In this document: positions 60,458 to 64,000 of the stretch, piece after piece
Position numbering within the stretch: the stretch's first letter is position 1
Layout of the letters: each line of letters starts with the position of its first letter
From: Kineosporia rhizophila
GTDB taxonomy: Bacteria > Actinomycetota > Actinomycetes > Actinomycetales > Kineosporiaceae
Reading direction: 5' to 3'
Length of the DNA stretch: 64,000 bases
Assembly: GCF_021277265.1 (NCBI RefSeq)
Contig: NZ_JAJSOH010000004.1
Location: forward strand, 186,001 to 250,000
The notes under the pieces: generated by a model
Database searches by the model: none
Told to the model about the DNA's origin: nothing
The model's input: only the letters and a program-made list of their open reading frames with translations
Program-made: the position numbers and the translations under genes

Positions 60458-62692
60458 ATGAGCACCGCGCCCGAGTACGGCACACCGCCCGAAGACCACA
60501 CCACCGACCAGGCCGAGACCAGCACGCAACGGGACGCCAACGTCGTGGACCTGGCCGCCGCACGAATCCGCTCCACCCCGGACAACCGACCGGACAAGCA
60601 CCCGGACACCGACCCGGACACCGTGACGGTCGTCGGGGAGGTCAGTGAAGGCCACTTCGATGTGGCTCTGGACGAGGAACCGCAGCACGGCGGAGCCGCC
60701 GTTGACGCCCTACCCACGATCGGCCCGAGCGGCGCTGCGGCCCGGCTGCCGATCATCCCGCCGGGCCTGGCCGGGTGGCTGAACATCAAGGCCACGATCC
60801 AGGACGCGCTGATGCTGGCCGGGCATGTGTCCGCGTTCCATCTGGTCCGCGCCCCTTGGTACGGCGCTCAGGTCCTGTTCTGGGCCCTGGTCGGCGTGCC
60901 CGTGTTGATCGGTCGCCAGTTGCGGTGGTGGTGGCTGGTCGAACAGCACGGCCTACGGCAGCAAGCCGCCGCCGAGAACGACTCTCAGGCCTGGCTTCGG
61001 CTGCACCGGGAGGTCAAGGCCACCCGCCGCTGGAGAGGCATCGTCCTGGTCGCTCAGGTCCTGGTCCTGGCCATCGGCGGGCCGGTGCTGTGGTTCTCGG
61101 CCCCGCCGCTGATCGTGGCTGGTCTCCTGGCCGCCGTGCTGGTGCTGCTGGCCCGGATCGGTCGTCCGGCTGACCGGTCGATCGTGGCCAAGGCCGTAGT
61201 GACCGGCCGGTTCCGCCGGATGAACCCGGACATCGTGTTGCGGGCCTACTACGCCGCCAATCTCGGGCACCCGGACAAGGCTGACAAGCAGATCGGGTTC
61301 GCCTCACCGATGTCCCGCGACGTCACCGGCAGCGGATCTCAGGTCGCGATCGATCTGCCGTTCGGCACCGGCTTCACCCACGTCCGCAACGCCAAGACCG
61401 CCATTGCCTCGGGCCTGGACGTCTCGGCGAACCAGGTGTTCCTGACTCCCGATGAGAGCTCCGAGCGTCGTCACCTGTTGTTCGTGGCCGACCGTGACCC
61501 GCTGGCCGTTCATGCCGGCCGATCTCCGCTGCTGGACTGCAAGGTACGCGACATCTGGACTCCGGCGCCGTTCGGCCTGGATGAGCGCGGCCGCAAGGTG
61601 CTGCTGGACCTGATGTGGATCTCGATCCTGATCGGCGCCCAGCCCCGTAAGGGCAAGACGTTCGCCGCCCGGGCCCTGGCGTTGTTCGCATCCCTGGACC
61701 CGTACGTTCGGATCCTGCTAGCCGATGGCAAGAACAGCCCGGACTGGGACAAGTTCCGCCTGGTCGCGCACCGGGCCGTGTTCGGCACTGTGCCCAACGC
61801 TCGGGACAACGACCCGGTGACGCACCTGGTGGAGATGCTGACCGAAGTCAAGAAGCACATTGAGGACGTCAACGAGTTCCTGGCGTCCCTGCCGACCAGT
61901 GAGTGCCCGGAAGGCAAGATCACACGGGACCTTTCGCGGAAGTACCCGCGCCTGCGGGTCTGGCTGCTGGTGATGGAAGAGTTCCAGGTCTACTACGAAC
62001 TGGACGACCAGGAGACGAACAAGAAGATCGCGGGCCTGCTTTCGTACATCATGGCGGTCGGTCCGTCCGCCGGGGTGATCCTGCTGTCGTCCTCGCAGAA
62101 GCCCTCTGGCGTCGGGGCCGGGGACGTCGGGCGACTGTTCAACCGTTACCGCGACAACCACGCCGTGCGCTTCGCCCTCAAGTGCGGCAACCGCGTCGTC
62201 TCGGATGCTGTGCTCGGCGGTGACGCCTACCAGGAGGGATTCGACGCCGCTTCGCTGCCGACCGGCAAGAAGTACCGAGGCGTCGGGATCCTCTACGGCG
62301 CAACCGATGACACTCCCGTCGTGCGGACCTACCTCGCCGACCACGCGGACGCTGAGAACATCCTCAAGGCTGCCCGCCGCCACCGCGAGGCCGCCGGGAC
62401 CCTGTCCGGAGACGCTGCGGGGGAGAGCACGCCGCGAGAGGTGCGTGACGTCCTGGCCGACGTCGCAGCGGTCTTCTCCGGTGAGCCCGGCCTGCACTGG
62501 ACGCACATCGCTACCCGCCTCGCGGAAACCTTCCCCGAACACTACGCCGACATCACCGCCGAGACGATCTCCACCCAACTTCGAGCCCTGAAACTACCCA
62601 GCGTGAATGTCAAGGTCGCCGGGGAACCTCGCAAGGGACTACGCCACAAGGATCTGACCGCAGCCATCGACGCCCGCCAGGCCAGCACCTAA
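60458..62692 (+). CDS. traB: FtsK/SpoIIIE-type DNA translocase, TraB-like
   Basis: The 744-residue ATPase is the probable conjugation motor that moves double-stranded DNA between mycelial cells. An acidic N-terminus (1-100) precedes two or three membrane helices (about 140-165, 200-240), a linker, the FtsK domain with Walker A in IGAQPRKGKTFAAR and Walker B in LLVMEEFQVYYEL, and a C-terminal winged-helix-like region (VAAVFSGEPGLHWTHIATRL). TraB proteins recognise short repeats in the clt locus, and a heptamer cluster lies just downstream. Start ATG 60458, behind ggaagggg. Confidence 0.9.
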   Translation: MSTAPEYGTPPEDHTTDQAETSTQRDANVVDLAAARIRSTPDNRPDKHPDTDPDTVTVVGEVSEGHFDVALDEEPQHGGAAVDALPTIGPSGAAARLPIIPPGLAGWLNIKATIQDALMLAGHVSAFHLVRAPWYGAQVLFWALVGVPVLIGRQLRWWWLVEQHGLRQQAAAENDSQAWLRLHREVKATRRWRGIVLVAQVLVLAIGGPVLWFSAPPLIVAGLLAAVLVLLARIGRPADRSIVAKAVVTGRFRRMNPDIVLRAYYAANLGHPDKADKQIGFASPMSRDVTGSGSQVAIDLPFGTGFTHVRNAKTAIASGLDVSANQVFLTPDESSERRHLLFVADRDPLAVHAGRSPLLDCKVRDIWTPAPFGLDERGRKVLLDLMWISILIGAQPRKGKTFAARALALFASLDPYVRILLADGKNSPDWDKFRLVAHRAVFGTVPNARDNDPVTHLVEMLTEVKKHIEDVNEFLASLPTSECPEGKITRDLSRKYPRLRVWLLVMEEFQVYYELDDQETNKKIAGLLSYIMAVGPSAGVILLSSSQKPSGVGAGDVGRLFNRYRDNHAVRFALKCGNRVVSDAVLGGDAYQEGFDAASLPTGKKYRGVGILYGATDDTPVVRTYLADHADAENILKAARRHREAAGTLSGDAAGESTPREVRDVLADVAAVFSGEPGLHWTHIATRLAETFPEHYADITAETISTQLRALKLPSVNVKVAGEPRKGLRHKDLTAAIDARQAST

Positions 62693-62773
62693 CACCAGGC
62701 CACAGCTCCACCCGAACCAGAACGTTTTCCCCGGTCCCGCCGGACGATCCATCCCCGGCGCCACGGGCCAGAA

Positions 62774-62887
62774 GGTAGCGGCCCGATCGCTACCGGGTAG
62801 CGGCAGCGCTACCAGCCCCGCTACCGGACCACTTCCGCACTGACCTGCACCGGCGCTACCTGCCACAAAACCAGGTAGCGGGTAGCG
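62774..62887. repeat. Cluster of eight GGTAGCG/CGCTACC heptamers, candidate clt/TRS locus
   Basis: The heptamer ggtagcg or its complement occurs at 62774, 62788, 62796, 62807, 62819, 62854, 62874 and 62881. Four copies face each way, and some form hairpins (cgctacctg...caggtagcg). It fills the 239-bp gap right after traB. In Streptomyces plasmids the TraB recognition repeats lie beside traB; replication iterons are the alternative. Confidence 0.65.
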
Positions 62888-62931
62888 CCGGTGACCCAGC
62901 ACGTCCAAAAACAGCCCCAGGAGGCCGAACC

Positions 62932-63315
62932 GTGCTGTCTCTCGCCGCTACCGCCACCCACCACACCGCCGCACTCATCACCGCTCTGTCCCCGATGCCG
63001 GCCGAATCGCATGACCACGGCCAGGTCGCCCCTACCGCGACCGGATCCGGGCACCTGCTCGCCTGGTTCGCATCGTCTGCGGGTCTTCTGGTCCTGGCCC
63101 TGATCGTGACGTTGGGTTACGCGTTCACCTGCTGGATCTGGCCGTTCAAGCCCTGCCGCTACTGCCACGGCAGCGGCAAGCGCCGCGCCCCCTTCGACAT
63201 CAACGCCGTGCGGATCCACGGCCGGTGCAACGGAACCGGCCTGCGACTGCGCAACGGCCGCCGCCTCTACGAGTACCTGCGCACCGAACAACGCGGCGCC
63301 CACACCCACCGCTAA
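62932..63315 (+). CDS. Small membrane protein with zinc-finger-like CxxCxGxG motif
   Basis: The 127-residue protein starts at GTG 62932 behind caggagg. A His-rich segment (5-35) precedes one transmembrane helix (LLVLALIVTLGYAFTCWIW), then CRYCHGSGKRRAP and RCNGTGLRLRNGR, a DnaJ-like half zinc finger. It is likely membrane-bound with a small metal-binding cytoplasmic tail. The function is unknown. Confidence 0.7.
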   Translation: MLSLAATATHHTAALITALSPMPAESHDHGQVAPTATGSGHLLAWFASSAGLLVLALIVTLGYAFTCWIWPFKPCRYCHGSGKRRAPFDINAVRIHGRCNGTGLRLRNGRRLYEYLRTEQRGAHTHR

Positions 63316-63344
63316 ATCCCCACTCTCACCGGAGGTACCCGCAC

Positions 63345-63866
63345 ATGAACCACTACGTCCACCCGCAGATGAGCCCGAGCGAACCCGTCCTGCTGGGCGT
63401 CGCAATGGCCCACCCCCGCTACCTGGGAACCGTCCTGTCCGACATCGAACCGGCCGATCTCCACTCGCCCCAGCACCGGGCGATCCTGCGAGCCTTCTAC
63501 ACGATCAACGGTCGCCGTCAGCCGATCGAGGCGCCCCTGGTCGTCGCCGAGCTGGAACGCCAGCACGGCGCCCGACCCCTGGCCGGGGAGCCCTGGGCCT
63601 TCGTCGTCGGCGCCTGCCTCGGTGCCAGTGTCACCGTCCCGCAGGCCTGCCAGGAACACCGCCGGGCCGTCCTGGAAGCCCGCCTGCGCCGCGAAGCCTT
63701 CGAATACGCCGACGCCATCGCAGACAACGCAACTGGCCCCCTGGTGGCGCTGGAAAAGCTCCTCGCGGACAGCATGAGCGCCATGGGCCGCACCCTGGCC
63801 CGCATCGCCGAACACACCCCGGACGCCGCCACGCTCCGATCCGCCGAGCGTCCCCGCGCTGCCTGA
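63345..63866 (+). CDS. DnaB N-terminal-domain-like protein without helicase domain
   Basis: The 173-residue protein starts at ATG 63345 with a strong ggaggt site. The first ~100 residues match the helical DnaB N-terminal domain (EPVLLGVAMAHPRYLGTVLS, LHSPQHRAILRAFYTING), but no RecA-like motor follows. In elements such a fragment could load or modulate the host replicative helicase during element replication (inference). Confidence 0.75.
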   Translation: MNHYVHPQMSPSEPVLLGVAMAHPRYLGTVLSDIEPADLHSPQHRAILRAFYTINGRRQPIEAPLVVAELERQHGARPLAGEPWAFVVGACLGASVTVPQACQEHRRAVLEARLRREAFEYADAIADNATGPLVALEKLLADSMSAMGRTLARIAEHTPDAATLRSAERPRAA

Positions 63867-63921
63867 TCTTTCGATCTGCGACGAACCCTGACCACCCGAG
63901 CAACCGAAGGAGAGAACGCCT

Positions 63922-64000
63922 GTGACGGACGAGAAAGGCCCCTCGCAAGCATCCCGCCTGGTCGCCCTGGCCGAAGAGTCCTACCGCTTGGTCCAGGGCA
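63922..64000 (+). CDS. Start of a probable element replication/primase ATPase gene (runs off right edge)
   Basis: A GTG at 63922 behind aaggagag opens a frame reading MTDEKGPSQASRLVALAEES and continuing past the window. The position after a DnaB-N-like gene and the start resemble the primase/ATP-binding proteins of AICEs; 26 codons are too few to be sure. Confidence 0.45.
   Translation, partial: MTDEKGPSQASRLVALAEESYRLVQG

Larger units (their letters stand above)
53784..64000. mobile_element. Integrative element of the AICE type (right end outside window)
   Basis: The left boundary is set at the tRNA-Gly 3' half. Inside lie AT-rich cargo, an XRE regulator, a GntR-kinase fusion, several small AICE-type proteins, a DUF2637-like membrane protein, an FtsK/TraB translocase with a heptamer cluster behind it, a DnaB-N-like protein and the start of a probable primase/ATPase gene. 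This gene order is typical of actinomycete integrative and conjugative elements. Integrase, excisionase and the intact tRNA are expected beyond 64000. Confidence 0.75.

Overview
The window is GC-rich actinobacterial chromosome (long GC-rich frames, many GTG/TTG starts, stop-start overlaps of the ATGA/GTGA type). A soluble-diiron propane-type monooxygenase cluster, a chemosensory operon, a phosphatidylcholine synthase and a DinB/mycothiol-transferase-like protein together suggest a motile, soil-type actinobacterium, possibly of the Kineosporiaceae. That placement is inference; no rRNA gene or other phylogenetic marker is present.

Layout. (1) 1-5.7 kb: start of a sensor kinase gene, an MMPL exporter, phosphatidylcholine synthase, a DMT-type transporter and small membrane proteins. 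(2) 5.7-16.5 kb: a mim/prm alkane monooxygenase locus. A divergent AcoR/MimR-type activator faces hydroxylase alpha, reductase, hydroxylase beta and coupling protein, followed by an amidohydrolase, a DUF59-type metal-cluster protein, a zinc alcohol dehydrogenase and a dedicated GroEL. The cluster is consistent with propane to 2-propanol to acetone. (3) 16.6-19.4 kb: an Nramp Mn/Fe transporter, a DinB-fold protein and an APH-type kinase. (4) 19.4-28.5 kb: a tightly coupled minus-strand chemosensory operon (cheW, cheR, cheW, mcp, cheA-REC, cheB, 3xREC-histidine kinase). (5) 28.5-32.7 kb: a Baeyer-Villiger-type monooxygenase, a sulfotransferase and a secreted RTX-repeat protein. (6) 32.9-44.1 kb: an amine-oxidation gene set (aldehyde dehydrogenase, class V aminotransferase, sarcosine-oxidase-like flavoprotein, copper amine oxidase, Rieske oxygenase, glutamine-synthetase-like ligase, amidase) with an FCD-type GntR regulator. 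Three promoters in this set carry the same pair of GGATCC half-sites exactly 21 bp apart, which looks like one regulon. (7) 44.1-51.3 kb: two paralogous GNAT genes, a secreted HExxH metalloprotease, a DUF218 protein and a membrane-anchored leucine-rich-repeat protein.

(8) 51.4-64 kb is accessory DNA. It starts with a headless toxin remnant and its putative immunity gene, then a Phd/VapC pair under a perfect palindrome. Next come two ~200-bp imperfect repeats, each containing the 3' half of a tRNA-Gly gene, that bracket a hicBA toxin-antitoxin pair. After the second repeat lies what looks like an actinomycete integrative and conjugative element (AICE): AT-rich cargo, an XRE repressor with a near-perfect operator, a GntR-P-loop-kinase fusion, small AICE-type proteins, a DUF2637-like membrane protein, an FtsK/TraB DNA translocase, and a cluster of eight GGTAGCG heptamers directly downstream of traB that resembles a clt/TRS transfer locus. 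The element runs off the right edge, and its replication primase, excisionase and integrase were not seen. The repeated tRNA ends suggest successive integrations at one tRNA-Gly site.
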